Position numbers and translations under genes: made by a program | In this document: positions 11,641 to 24,500 of the stretch, in pieces | Layout: every line of letters starts with the position of its first letter | Position numbering within the stretch: the stretch's first letter is position 1 | The notes under the pieces: generated by a model | Told to the model about the DNA's origin: nothing | The model's input: only the letters and a program-made list of their open reading frames with translations | Database searches by the model: none | NCBI RefSeq assembly: GCF_963678635.1 | Contig: NC_087065.1 | Span: forward strand, 31,928,684-31,992,683 | DNA length: 64,000 bases | From: Symsagittifera roscoffensis | Lineage: Eukaryota > Xenacoelomorpha > Acoela > Convolutidae | Reading direction: 5' to 3'

Positions 11641-12293
11641 TCGTGATTTCGAATTTTATTTGTAGACTATTTTGTTGGAGTATTTGGATGTTATGGTCAC
11701 GAATGTCTTCGTGGATGTCTTGTCTATATTGTAGTCTATGGAGTGCCCAATTGTGGAGTCGGTTACTTTTTGGATGTTGTCCAAATAATGGTGGAGTGTT
11801 GAACCTAAGTAATCTGAGGGTATGCTTGAGGTGCTACGTTGTGAAAGAAGTTTAGGGGTTTCCGGTATATGCTTTTTGGGTTTTCTGGAGTACTTGGTGA
11901 TGGGGATTGGGGTATATCAAAATGAACTCGGGGGGTTTGAAAATTTCTATTTCGTCGTGGATGTATAATTTGTCTATTTATTTCAACTGTATTTTGGTTT
12001 TGACTAAAGTTTCTTATTCTACTTAATTCTTGTGGTAATATTGGGTACAAGTTATATGTTATATAAGTTATATCGCTTAGAGGTGCCTGACGCTGAACTG
12101 GTTCTAATGGTTCAGATAAGCGAGCGTGTCGTTCTTCAAAAGTGTATGGGTTATCTTGGAAAGAAATTCGTGTGGATGTTTAGGGGTTTTGGGTAGTTGT
12201 AGGTATTGTCGGGTTTTCTTGGGATGATGTCGGTGAAGACTGACTGTGTGATTGTTGGTTAGCAATTTTTGAAGGTTTTCTGATTGATTTTTC
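11641..12293 (-). pseudogene. ORF4 copy 1, truncated by duplication junction
   Basis: Same Pro/Ser/Thr-rich frame as ORF4 copy 2, in frame with the TAG of ORF3 copy 1 at 12294-12296. One extra in-frame stop occurs (TAG near 12181, where copy 2 has CAA), and another lesion falls near 11870. It ends at the junction at about 11636, so it lacks the C-terminus that overlaps env. Confidence 0.6.
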
Positions 12294-12712
12294 CTAGTGA
12301 AAAAATTTATGTTTATTGTAGTATTCTTCAAGGAAAAAAATTAAAAGGATTGTTGCTAAGGCGAATGTGATTTTTGCCTTTCTTATACCTTTGCACATTG
12401 TCAATATTAGGGATGATAAAAATGTTATAAAAATTACAAATAGTAAAAAAATATCTGTTCTACTAAAAATTGTTCGTATCATTTGAATAAACTTTGGGTT
12501 ATCGTACCTGTGAATATGGTCAATGATTTGGGAAAGTTGGAGATATATTTCAAATAGAGAGTAGAAAATTTTTAAAATGTTGCAAAAAATGATTAAAATT
12601 ATTATAAAAGCTTCAAAGGTATCAAAGAGAAATATGAACAAAAGTTTAAGTATTGTGAAAAAGTTTATGAAAATGTTGAAAATTGTATTGACTGATCGAG
12701 AGAAGAGAATTT
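12294..12712 (-). pseudogene. ORF3 copy 1, start codon lost
   Basis: Nearly identical to ORF3 copy 2 over the last 115 codons (12641-12294), with the same TAG stop. The ATG region reads AAATTCTCTTCTC instead of AAAATGCTCTTCTC and a 1-nt change shifts the N-terminal frame, so no in-frame start is left. The hydrophobic segments are otherwise preserved. Confidence 0.6.
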
Positions 12713-13299
12713 AAGAAATGGTTTTTTGGTCGAATATTTTTTGTTGTTTGGGGCAATTTTCAAGTGTGGTTGAGTAATTTATTGATTTTTTGACAAGTGG
12801 GTTGTGTTTTGTGAGAAGTTTTTGTTGGCTAATTTTATGATGTTCGGGAGGTCCTCTTTGCTTTATTTTTATTTGTCAGGTGATCTGGGGTATTTTTGAG
12901 ATTTTTGAACTTTAGGCTAATTTAATATGGTCGTATTTTTACTTTAGGCTAATTTATCATTTTTGGTTGTGGGGTTTTTGAGGTCTAAGTTGGGAAAATA
13001 TTGTTGATCTTTGCGTTATTAAATAAGGCAGGGTTATGATTTTGTGGTGGTATTTATTTTAGTTGTCAAGTTTGAGTGGTTTGCTTACTTTTGACCTGAA
13101 GGTTGTAAAGTTATAGTTATAGATATGCCTGGAGTTTAATATCTTTCGTCTAATTGGTTGGTGTTATAGTTATAGAAGGTGACGGATTGAATGAATCCTA
13201 TTTGCTAAATTTGAACTAGAATTGTTGCGTGTTTATCAGCATTCTATTTTGAAAAAAGAAAGTTCAAAATGATTGAGAGGTGCGAGGATTTTAAAATTA

Positions 13300-14820
13300 A
13301 AGTTGTTTTTGAAATTCAACTTTCTTTAATATTTTAGATTGTGGGATGAATGTTTTGTAATTTTTACGTGGTTAATTTCTAAGTCGTGATGAATCTCTAT
13401 GTTTTGATTTCTCGACTTGTTCTTGTGGTAAAATTTTTTCTATCATTTTCCTATTTTTCCTTTCTTTTTGAGGTATTTTTTGATCTAGCTTTCTTGTATT
13501 GTTTTGGGTTGTAGGTGATTTTGTATTTTGTTTTCCATAATGAATGTCGTTTTGTTTATTTATTTCTTTTTCCGTATGTGGGTGATTTTGATTAATTTTT
13601 AAACCTGTGAAAGAAAATCATTGAGTTAATTCGAGTAGTGCGTATTCTTTTGGGTAGTAAGGCATTAGATTGTTCCCATGTTGAACAATTTCTTTTTGGT
13701 CTGAATCGATGATTTTATATGTTACGTCAGTGGGTTTGGCAATTATTTGGTATGGTCCTTTGCGAAGGGGTTGTAATTTTTTAGAAATTCCTTTTTGTGT
13801 AATAAAATTAGGTTTTAAGACAAATGTTCCAATTTTTAAATCTGAGGCTGGTGTAAAGCGTGAATGAATTTGTTCGTTAATGTTTTGCCTTTGTAACAAT
13901 TTTTTTGTTACTCTTTGGTAAATTTCATTGTGTTTTTTATCTCTATTTAAAATCCATTCAGTGTGTGTGCCGGAGGCTAATTTAAGGATTTGTGGATGAT
14001 GAAAATGATCTTCATCATGCATGCGTAAAGGTAGGTTATAACAAACTGAGTGTTTATTTGGTTGGCAATAACCTTGTGCATTTTTATGAGAGTTTGCTGT
14101 AAACATAATTGGTTTACGTGGCTTTTGGTTAAAAACAATTTCGTATGGCCACATTCCTAGAGTTTTCGTAATTTGTGAATTATATGCTAAGGGAAATAAT
14201 TTTACATCTGCTGACCATTCTGTGTATCTTGTATCATTTCCATTTATGATACATCTTAGATATTCTTGTAGTGAACGGTTCATTCCTTCGACTAAAGCGT
14301 TTGTCCAAGGTGCATGAGATTTACGTGGTTTATGTTTGATGTTATATAAGTGACATAGTGTGATGATTTCATTATTTATGAATTCTGTACCGTTATCTGT
14401 CACTAAGATTTCGGGTAATCCGAATTTAGCTATCCAGTGTTCATAAAGTGTTGCGTAAGCATAATAAGCATTACAATGTGGTACTGGGTTGAGTGCTACA
14501 TAATGTGTAAATGCATCAACAATTACCATAATGTAGGAGTTTCCTTCAGAGGATGGTGAAATTGGTCCTTTTGTATCGAATGAAATACGATGGTTAAAAT
14601 ATAAACTTTGTCCTTTAAAATCTTGTTTTTGTGCTATTTGTTTTTGATTTGGATAAGGTTTATTTAGCTGACATACTATACAATCATTGCATAGTACTTT
14701 TATCCAAATTGGTGCATTTGGGAAATGAAAATTTTGTGTAAAGTTTGAATATGTTTTCTCGGATCCAGAGTGTCCTTTAGTATTTTGTGTATGTGAAATG
14801 TTATAAGCTATTAGTATCAC
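13300..14820 (-). pseudogene. Integrase of gag-pol copy C (domain intact)
   Basis: The open frame 14820-13618 (400 codons) contains a complete retroviral-type integrase. A zinc-binding HHCC region holds the two His near residues 10-17 and CNDCIVC about residue 44. The catalytic Asp lies in SFDTKGP, the second Asp in VTDNGTEF, and the Glu in VEGMNRSL. The C-terminal GPY/F module (LRKGPYQIIA) is typical of Ty3/gypsy elements. It ends LLELTQ then TGA, whereas the plus element reads through into a basic tail (decayed here to about 13300). It joins element cDNA to host DNA as part of the polyprotein. There is no own ATG. A conserved splice-acceptor-like sequence lies just after the stop. Confidence 0.85.
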
Positions 14821-16206
14821 ACTTAAAGGGAGACAGGGAACTGTAGAATCATTTAATTGATAATCTAGAAGGTATGTGTTTTCATTAATTGTTGTATTAT
14901 TGAATTTTCGGAAATATCGGAGGAGTGTTTTATTTCCTAAAATTGTGGTATCTGCTTTTACGGGCTTAGTTTTTTATTTGTGCCATGATTTTAGTTGTAT
15001 AATTACTGGGTCAAGATTTTGATATTGTTTCAAGAGTTCAAGTGTAATTTTATCTGTTGGAGGGAGAGAAATATTTTTCCAATATCTAATTTTGATAGGG
15101 GAATTGTGTCAAGTGGGTCATGGAGGTCAAAAACTTGATTTATTGTGTATTTTGAATCATTTGTTTGTGGTCCTGATAAATTTATTTTATCAGTTAATTT
15201 TTCTTTTTCAATTAATGGAAAAAGTCTTTTTTATACGAGTGTTGTTTTATTCGTTTTTGTTGGGTGTTATTTTTTATCCATTGTGAGTATGGAATTGGTT
15301 TGAAAGTTGATGTTCCTAGTAGATCAACTTCGTAGTGATTATTTTGGCAATCTAAGTAAAGTGGGAAATGTTGTAGGTTATTTATTTGTGATTGGTCATT
15401 GTCAGTTTTTACTGCATATTTGCATTCTAGTCGGGGTGATGTTTCGTCTTTTGCAAGGTAAAATTTTATATTTTTTGGTATTTCAACTGTAGTTTTTCGT
15501 GTAAGTAATTCAGGTGGTGTATTTCGACTTAATGTATCTGGTAATGCAAGATTCTTTCCTGCTGTCCAAACTATATGTAAGTTTGTAAATTTCATTAGAA
15601 TTAATTGAAATCTATAAACTCGGTGATTGGGATTTGAATTTTGTGTAAAGAGAAAAAGATTGGTTTATGATCTGTGAATAGAACTGTTGGATGTTTTGAT
15701 CCAAGTATCAGAAATTCATATTCTGTAAGTGAATAAATTATAGCTGTACATTCTCTCATTATAGTTGAGAGTCGTAGCTCTGCTTGTGTGAATAATCGGG
15801 AATTTGCTGATATAAGGTTCATTTTAGTTGTACCACTATGTGATTGTAGTAATGCTGCGCCGATGCCAAAAATTGAAGAATCGCACATTGCATAGAATGG
15901 TTGATTTGGATCTGGAATTGTGTTTGAAATTTGTTCAGTTAAAAGTTTTTTAATTTCTTCAAATCGTGTTTGATGTTCAGTGGTCCATTCAAAATTAATT
16001 TGTTGTCTGAGGATATTATAGAACGGTCTTAAAAGTAATTGCATTTTATAAACGTACTTGCTTAAGAAAATTAACATTCCAAGGAATTCTTGGATTTTCT
16101 TTTTGTTTGTTGGTGGTTGAAGTTTTTGAATAGCATCAATGCGTGATTTTAATGGAGTGATTGTGTTTCTTTCTATATTATGTCTTAAAAATTTAACTCG
16201 TGTCAA
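14821..16206 (-). pseudogene. RNase H and RNaseH-integrase linker, gag-pol copy C
   Basis: 16206-15601 encodes the end of the RT connection and RNase H: the first catalytic Asp is in MCDSSIFGIGAALLQ, the Glu in MRECTAIIYSLTEYEF, and an Asp in LFTDHKPI. 15595-15212 holds the Gypsy-type end (LPDTLSRN) and a 200-residue linker. A frameshift at about 15600 and stops near 14970 break it. The usual role is degrading RNA in the RNA-DNA hybrid. This is the only minus-element copy with the whole RNase H; copies A and B stop inside it at duplication junctions. Confidence 0.8.
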
Positions 16207-16235
16207 AAAGAAGTGTGATTTATCGGGGGCGGCCT

Positions 16236-18910
16236 TTAGATTTTTGTTCTGAAGTATTTAAGTATTTTATGATAGTGTTCTAAAACTGTAAACATTTCTT
16301 CTTTTGTCTGTGATTGCATAAAAACATCGTCCAAATAGGTGATTGCGTTTTTCTTGAGTATTAGTGGTCCAAAAATTTTGCTCATAAAAGCTGAAAATGC
16401 TGCTGGTTCTATGGAAATTCCATAGAATAGGCGGTTAAATTCATATTGTTTATTTCCAATAACAAATTGTGTTAAGCGTCGTGGTTGTTCATCTAGTGGC
16501 ATTTGATTGTATGCACTATTCATATCTGCGGTTGTAGAGTATTTTCCGTTTCTTTTTGTTAAGATAACTTGTATTGGTTCAATAGGCCAATTGCATTTCG
16601 TTTCGTCAAATAGTGAAATGAGGTATCTGGCGTCTAAAACTATTTTTAAAGATTCTCCTTTTGCTAGAATGATAACAGGGTTAATAAATGTGTTGCCTTT
16701 TGGTTGTTCTTCTTTATTTACTGGTGAGATAATTTTGTATTGTTCTAAAATATCTAGTAATATATTTACTTTGTCGTGTAATTGAATTGGTACTTTACTA
16801 GGTCTTTGTTTTTTGAAAACTGCATCAGGCTTTAACGGGAGATGTAGTGATGAACTGATTTTGCCAACATCAAATTTTGATGTTGCGTAGACTCTCGAAT
16901 ATTTTAACAGTTGTTTTGCTAGTTTGTCAATTTCGATTTGTGTAATTTGTTAGTGTTCAAAATTAAACATCGTTAAAAATTGTTGTTGTTCTTTTGTGTA
17001 ATTTGTTATATTGATTGATGGTTTAAAATATGGTGTTTTCGTGAAATAATCTGTGTTTCTTTTTTCATTGCTTTATATGTTATTTATGGATAATTCTTCG
17101 TTAAAAATTGTGGATTGGCAAATATCTAATAATTGGAGTACATTATTTACGCGGTAGGCTATTTCATGTATGGATGAGATTGTAGCGTTTGTTTTGAAAT
17201 ATCCTAAAAGTCCTAAGGGTAATGTTACTTGATACGGTGTATTGTTATACACGTGTAACGAAATGATGTCGGAATTCGTGTTTTTCAAATATTTTATAGA
17301 TGAGATCGTGAGTTTAAAAAAAACTTGTGAATAGGTTTAAATTCAAAGTCTGACATAAAAAGTTGTTGTTTATTTTGACTTTTATCATACTGGTGAACTT
17401 GTTTTATTGAAAAATTATATCTATTTCCTGATAATGGTTTCAGGTGTTTCCGTTGCTGGTTATAAATTGGGTAAAATTTTGAGAAGAATGGTGGTTGTTT
17501 ATTTAATCTTTGAAAAAATGTTATTGCTGTATTTTTTGTTTTTGTGTACTTATCTTTGATTAGTATTTTACTTTTTAAGATGTTGATTGTTGGTATATAT
17601 TTAGATATAAATGGTATGCCAATGATATTGTGCTTAATATCAGTAATATGAAATATTTGTTTAAATGGTTTGTTTAGAATTTTATTTTGCTCCATTGTTC
17701 TTGTGGGGAGAAGGAATAATTGGATTTTTCCATAATTTACTAATGTTGATCCTTGTGCTGTTGGGGCATTTATTTTGGATGTAATGTTTTGATTTCATTC
17801 CATGTGGGAATATTAATTATGTTTGATTCTGCTCCTGAATCAATTAAAAAATCAATTTCAAGATCTGGTGGTTGAAATTCTTTGTTTTTTGGACTTTCCA
17901 AGAGAAATGGTATTGTCCAAATTTTTTCTCTGGGTTGTTTTTTTGTATATTTTGATAAATATGATTTGTGTTTGAATATTTTGTTTTGTCTTTTTCAACG
18001 GGTTTAATTACCGTGTTAGTTTCGTTTACTTCTTGTGCAGTTTGTGTAGTATCGATGGGTTCAATATAATAATTGTGAAGGAGTTCCAATTGATTTTCAT
18101 ATATATGTGATTAAAAGGTTGTTCATATATGATAGGTTCATAGTCGTTTTCGACAGTTATCATATTTACGGAGATGGTCTTTTCTGTATCACTTTCTGTG
18201 TCTGATGATCCACAGTTTATTTGATTTTATTGTAGTTCGTTACTTCCTATTTCATCAATACCTGGGGGGGTCTGATGTTTTTTCTTCATTTGACTGTACT
18301 TGATTTATATGTCTTTGATGTTTTGGTGTACTACTTCTGTATCGATGTTTAGAATTATTATAATGGTTATTATTCCTATGTGGTGACTGGGAATAATTTC
18401 TATATTGATTATTATAACTTGAATTTCGATTTTGTGAAATGTTCCGTGATCTGTTTTGATAATTGTCATTTGATCTGCGATAGTCTGATCTATTATACGA
18501 GTTATTTCTTGATCGATTGTTCGGGTAATTCTGATTTCGGTTGTTCGAATAACTTCTATTTCGATTATCTGAATAGTTTCTACTTCTGTTGTATGATGAG
18601 TTTCGTGATTGATTATACTGTAATAGTGTTTACTTCTTGGGTTTGATTGGGAATTTGATCTAGAAACAAATTGTATTGCATTGAAATTTGATCTCAAATA
18701 GTTATTTCTACTATTTGATCGATTATAATTATTTTGTGAAGAATTTTGTGTATTTCTTCGTTCTGGTGATCTTCCTCTATAACTTGAGTTATATGGTGAT
18801 TGATCCCTTGTGTAGTTGGTGTTGTTCGGAAGTGGTTTTCCTGAACAGTTGTTACTATATACATTTTTGTTTGGTAGATTTTGACCTTTTTTCATATATT
18901 GATAGAACAA
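16236..18910 (-). pseudogene. NC-PR linker, protease and reverse transcriptase, gag-pol copy C
   Basis: 18910-18305 is an Asn/Ser/Arg/Tyr-rich basic linker after the zinc knuckle. The protease follows, with the DSGAESN active site near 17835-17815, and the frame is lost just after it. The RT core ends at 16523-16236 with YGIS and YLDDVF, the catalytic aspartates of polymerase motif C. At least five lesions are visible (near 18110, 17790, 17290, 17073 and 16230). The domain order protease-RT matches Ty3/gypsy. Part of the protease core present in the other copies (SSKLATAQ-type segment) is deleted near 17765. Confidence 0.75.
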
Positions 18911-18961
18911 TTTATTTGGTTCTTTATGCTTTTGAGGTTTATTCTGATTATCTTGTTATTT

Positions 18962-21526
18962 TTATCTACATTCGGAAATACTGTGTCCGTATCGTCGGCA
19001 ATAATTACACCATTTTTTGAAAGATGGTTTGCCTTTAAAATTTGGATGTTTTTCATAAATATTTAGTATTTCAGTGATTTTTTCAACTAGGTCTGTATCT
19101 AATTCCTGTATGTTATTTATATGTGTAGTGTTTGTTTCAATTCGATTAACATATTGTAATTTTAGATTTTCTGTTTCTTCAAGTTTCATTGTGATTTCCG
19201 CTTGCTCTAGTTTGTCTACTAGTTTTCGAAAATCTAAATCTGGCTCTCGAATCGAGGAAGGATGAGAAGCTCTCTTTTTTTTGCTATCTTCCTTAATTGA
19301 GATGTTAAGGTCATCATTAAAATTTCTGTCATTTTTGTGTTTTATTAGTCATGTGTATTAAGTGAATATGCTTTCCGAACTAGTGTATCGATGCGTACTG
19401 CTAATTGTTTGATGGTTTTATTTGGTAATCTGCGAATTTCATTACATAAAACTCTTTGGTGTTGTTTATTTCTTTCGGAGTCAAACATTTTTGAAAATTC
19501 TTGTGTAAATCTTTTCCAGTCTGATTTTATTCCTATAGGTAATAGTGAAAACCATTTTTGAGCTGCGCCATCTTAGGTTGTTTGTATCAATGCTGTGCGT
19601 CTACGTATCCAATTTTGATGTAGTGGCGTATTAATTGGTTCAGGTCCTATATTTAAAATTAAATTTGCTGTTACTGCATTTAAATATTCATCTACAGAAT
19701 ATTCAGGATCTGTTCCTGTAAATACCATCAGTGGTTTATCAGATATTATTGATGATCCACCCATAAGGTATGGATTCATTGTCATCTGTAGTGATTCTGC
19801 GGCATTTGGCATTTGCAAAAAATTTGAAAGGGATTTTTTGTTATTTCGTGTTGCTGAAGGTAATATGGAAGCGGTATTTCATTTTGCATTTGAGTTGGTT
19901 GATATAAGTGCATAGTCATTGGGTTTTGTGGTTGAATCGGTTGAAAATATTGTGTTTTAGTTGGATTTGGTATATGGAATGGTTGTTGATTTCGTGTATC
20001 TGTTGGGTTCGGAGAAAAAATTCTATTATATGTACGAGGTCGTCTCGATCCTTGTGTGCGATATTCTTGGGTATATGGTGCAAAAACGTCTGGTTGCAAA
20101 TAATCATCATCAGATGATAAATAATCCGTATGATGAGGTGCTTGCTTTTCATTTTTATTCTGTTGAAAGAATGGATAATTTTCACTATGATCCTGTGGAG
20201 GATGTGAATTAATTTGAAAATTTACTGAGTTGGTTGTTGTCATTGGGTTATCCCAATAGTGAGAACATACATGATTATTATATTTTCGTGGGGATAGTTT
20301 GCTTTTAACGAATGTGCATAATTATAATTTTGCTCTGCAAAAGTATTTCTTGTGAACGTTTTTGGTGGTTTTCATGGTTTTGTCATTGCTCTATATGTTT
20401 GATAATCCATATGTGAATAGTTGGGAGCAACAGAAGGTTTAACGGTTGATTGTAAGGTTACTTGTGCCAGTGAGGTATTTGTATTTCTTGGTGTTGTTAA
20501 ATTTGAGTGTATTGGTGAAATACTTTGTTGTGTAGTTGTTGTTGTTTGGACAATTTCTTCATTTATAAAGTGTGATGGTGTTTGAATATCTTGTTGTGTA
20601 AGATTTCTAGTTCCATTAAGGTTTTCATTGTGTATGACGGTTGAATTTAAACTGTTATTTCGTGTATCAGGTAAAAATGTATTGTAGTTTAATGGTGTTG
20701 CATCAATGGTTAGTGGTACTACTTTTACATAGTCTCTGTGGTAAGATATTGTACTTATTGCTTGACTTGAGATAGATTGTGGGATATTTATAAATGTAGG
20801 ATGAGACCATTCAGGGTCCCAAACGTAGTCTGATTGTTCTGTGATGGCAGTGTCATTGTTTGAATTTTGAGGTCTGAAATTTTTTCTTGACAGTGAGATT
20901 AAGTCTAAATTATGTGTGAAATAATCTACAATAAACCATGCCAAAATTTTTTGTAAGTCATTTTTTGTGTGTTGTGAAACATCGTCTTTTGTGAAATTTT
21001 GTTTTATTATATGTAGAAAAGTTGAAAATAATGTGATTTCAATTCGTACTTTTGTATGTTTGGATGTTTCAGTTGGTGAGATACTTTGAAATTCTGTTTT
21101 TTCTAATATAGAGATATAGGTATATATAATTGCAAAAACTTCATTAGTGAATATAGAGTTTGCTCTTTGTGAATTATGATATTGTATGCTTTTGATATAT
21201 TCTAGGAATACTTTTGAAAATTCTAATTCAAGATCATCTGTTTGAATTACATATTTACGATGAGTCGTATTTGGTGTGCTGAAGTCTATGGTGTAGATTC
21301 TATTTTGTTGTCTTAAGTTACATATGTCTTTCAAATAATGTTCAATAATTTGTCTTTTGATTTTTACATCTGGGAATTCTGCTTTACATGGACTAATTCC
21401 GGGTTCAAACAAACTTACGAGTAAATTCTTGCAAAAATCATGTTGCCCTCTATTATCGGGTGCATCTATGAGGAAGGGGTAAACCTCTTCGTCATCTGGA
21501 CTATTGTCACTTTGAGTGTGGCTCAT
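18962..21526 (-). pseudogene. gag: gag of copy C
   Basis: ATG at 21526. The first 384 codons (to 20372) are intact and match the plus-element N-terminal gag domain. After frameshifts near 20370 and 20240 come the Gln/Asn/Pro-rich linker and capsid-like region. A TAG near 19575 replaces the DGAAQKWF region start and further lesions lie near 19290-19350. 19189-18962 ends with the zinc knuckle CNYCRRYGHSISEC (CX2CX4HX4C), followed by stop codons. The ATG abuts RNase H sequence of copy B at 21527 instead of the normal leader, so this copy lies inside the element without its own promoter. Confidence 0.8.
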
Positions 21527-24500
21527 GCTTGTGTGAATAATCGGGAATTTGCTGATTTAAGGTTCATTTTATTTGTACCACTATGTGATTGTAGTAATGC
21601 TGCGCCGATGCCAAAATTTGAAGAATCGCACATTGCATAGAATGGTTGATTTGGATCTGAAAGTGTGTTTGAAATTTGTTCAGTTAAAAGTTTTTTAATT
21701 TCTTCAAATCGTGTTTGATGTTCAGTGGTCCATTCAAAATTATTTTGTTGTCTGAGGATATTATAGAACGGTCTGAGATTTAATTGCATTTTATAAACGT
21801 ACTTGCTTAAGAAAATTAACATTCCAAAGAATTCTTGGATTTTCTTTTTGTTTGTTGGTGGTTGAAGTTTTTGAATAGCATCAATGCGTGATTTTAATGG
21901 AGTGATTGTGTTTCTTTCTATATTATGTCCTAAAAATTTAACTCGTGTCAAAAAGAAGTGTGATTTATCGGGGGCGGCCTTCAGATTTTCGTTCTGAACT
22001 ATTTTATGATAGTGTTCTAAAACTGTAAACATTTCTTCTTTTGTCTGTGATTGCATAAAAACATCGTCCAAATAGTTGATTGCGTTTTTCTTGAGTATTA
22101 GTGGTCTAAAAATTTTGCTCATAAAAGCTGAAAATGCTGCTGGTCCTAGGGAAATGCCATAGAATAGGCGGTTAAATTCATATTGTTGATTTCCAATAAC
22201 AAATTGTGTTAATCGTCGTGATTGTTCATCTAGTGGCATTTGATTGTATGCACTATTCATATCTGCGGTTGTAGAGTATTTTCCGTTTATTTTTGTTAAG
22301 ATAACTTGTATTGGTTCAATAGGCCAATTGCATTTCGATTCGTCAATTAGTGAAATGAGGTATCTAGCGTCTAAAAATATTTTTAAAGATTCTCCTTTTG
22401 CTAGAATGATAACAGGGTTAATAAATGTGTTGCCTTTTGGTTGTTCTTCTTTATTTACGGGTGAGATAATTTTGTATTGTTCTAAAATATCTAGTAATCT
22501 ATTTACTTTGTCGTGTAAATGAATTGGTACTTTACTAGGTCTTTGTTTTTTGAAAACTGCATCAGGCTTTAACGGGAGATGTAGTGATGAACTGATTTTG
22601 CCAACATCAAATTTTAATGTTGCGTAGACTGTCGAATATTTTAACAGTTGTTTTGCTAGTTTGTCAAATTCGATTTGTGTAATTTGTTAGTGTTCAAAAT
22701 TAAATACCGTTAAAAATTGTTGTTGTTCTTTTGTGTAATTTGTTATATTGATTGTTGATTTAAAATATGGTGTTTTCGTGAAATAATCTGTGTTTCTTTT
22801 TTCATTGCTTTTTATGTTATTTATGGATAATTCTTCGTTAAGAATTGTGGATTGGCAAATATCTAATAATTGGAGTATTTTATTTACGCGGTAGGCTACT
22901 TCATGTATGGCTGAGATTGTAGCGTTTGTTTCGCAATATCCTAAAAGTCCTAAAGGTAATGTTAGTTGATACGGTGTATTGTTATACACGTGTAACAAAA
23001 TGATGTCGGAATTCGTGTTTTTCAAATATTTTATAGATGAGATCGTGATTTTAAAAAAAACTTGTGAAAAGGTTTAAATTCAAAGTCTGACATAAAAAGT
23101 TGTTGTTTATTTTGACTTTTATCATACTGGGGAACTTTTTTTATTGAAAAATTATATATATTTCCTGATAATGGTTTCAAGTGTTTCCGTTGCTGGTTAT
23201 AAATTGGGTAAAATTTTGAGAAGAATGGTGGTTGTTTATTTAATCTTTGAAAAAATGTTAGTGCTGTATTTTTTGTTTTTGTGTACTTATCTTTGATTAG
23301 TATTTTACTATTTAAGATGTTGATTGTTGGTATAAATTTAGATATAATTGGTATGCCAATGATATTGTGCTTAATATCACTAATATGAAATATTTGTTTA
23401 AATGGTTTGTTTAGAATTTTATTTTGCTCCATTGTTCTTGTGGGGAGAAGGAATAATTGGATTTTTCCATAATTTACTAATGTTGGTCCTTGTGCTGTTG
23501 CTAGTTTACTGGAGGTTGCAAGAGGCGTTTACTTTGGATGTAATGTTTTGATTTCATTCCATGTGGGAATATTAGTTATGTTTGATTCTGCTCCTGAATC
23601 AATTAAAAAATCAATTTCAAGATCTGGTGGTTGAAATTCTTTGTTTCTTGGACTTTTAAGAGAAATTGTATTGTCCAAATTTCTTCTCTGGGTTGTTTTT
23701 TTTGTATATTTTGATAAATATGGTTTGTGTTTGAACATTTTGTTTTGTCTTTTTCATCGGGTTTAATTACCGTGTTAGTTTCGTTTACTTCTTGTGCAGT
23801 TTGTGTAGTATCGATGGGTTCAATATAAAAATTGTGAAGGAGTTCCAATTGATTTTCATATATATGTGATGTAAAAGGTTGCTCATATATGATAGGTTCA
23901 TAGTCGTTTTCGACTGTTATCATATTTACGGAGATGGTCTTTTCTGTATCACTTTCTGTGTCTAATGATCCACAGTTTATTTGATTTAATTTTAGTTCGT
24001 TACTTCCTGTTTCATCAATACCTGTGGGGTCTGATGTTTTTTCTTCATTTGACTGTACTTGATTAATATGTCTTTGATGTTTTGGTGTACTACTTCTGTA
24101 TCGATGTTTAGAATTATTATAATGTTTATTATTCCTATGTGGTGACTGGGATTATTTTCTATATTGATTATTATAACTTGAATTTCGATTTTGTGAATTG
24201 TTCCGTGATCTGTTTTGATAATTGTCATTTGATCTGTGATAGTTTGATCTAATATACGAGTTTTTTCTTGATCGATTGTTCGGGTAATTCTGATTTTGAT
24301 TGTTCGAATAACTTCTATTTCGATTATGTGAAATAGTTTCTACTTCTGTTGTATGATGAGTTTCGTGATTGATTATATTGGAATAGTGTTTACTTCTTGG
24401 GTTTGATTGGGAATTTGATCTAGAAACACATTGTGTTGCATTGTAATTTGATCTCGAATAGTTATTTGGACTATTTGATCGATTATAATTATTTTGTGAA

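Noticed and set aside
18380-19265. Plus-strand Tyr/Phe/Asp-rich ORFs over gag-pol copy C (also 24433-24919 and 28499-29465)
   Set aside because: Complement of the Asn/Ser/Arg linker and capsid region; hydrophobic look is due to A-rich codons read in reverse.
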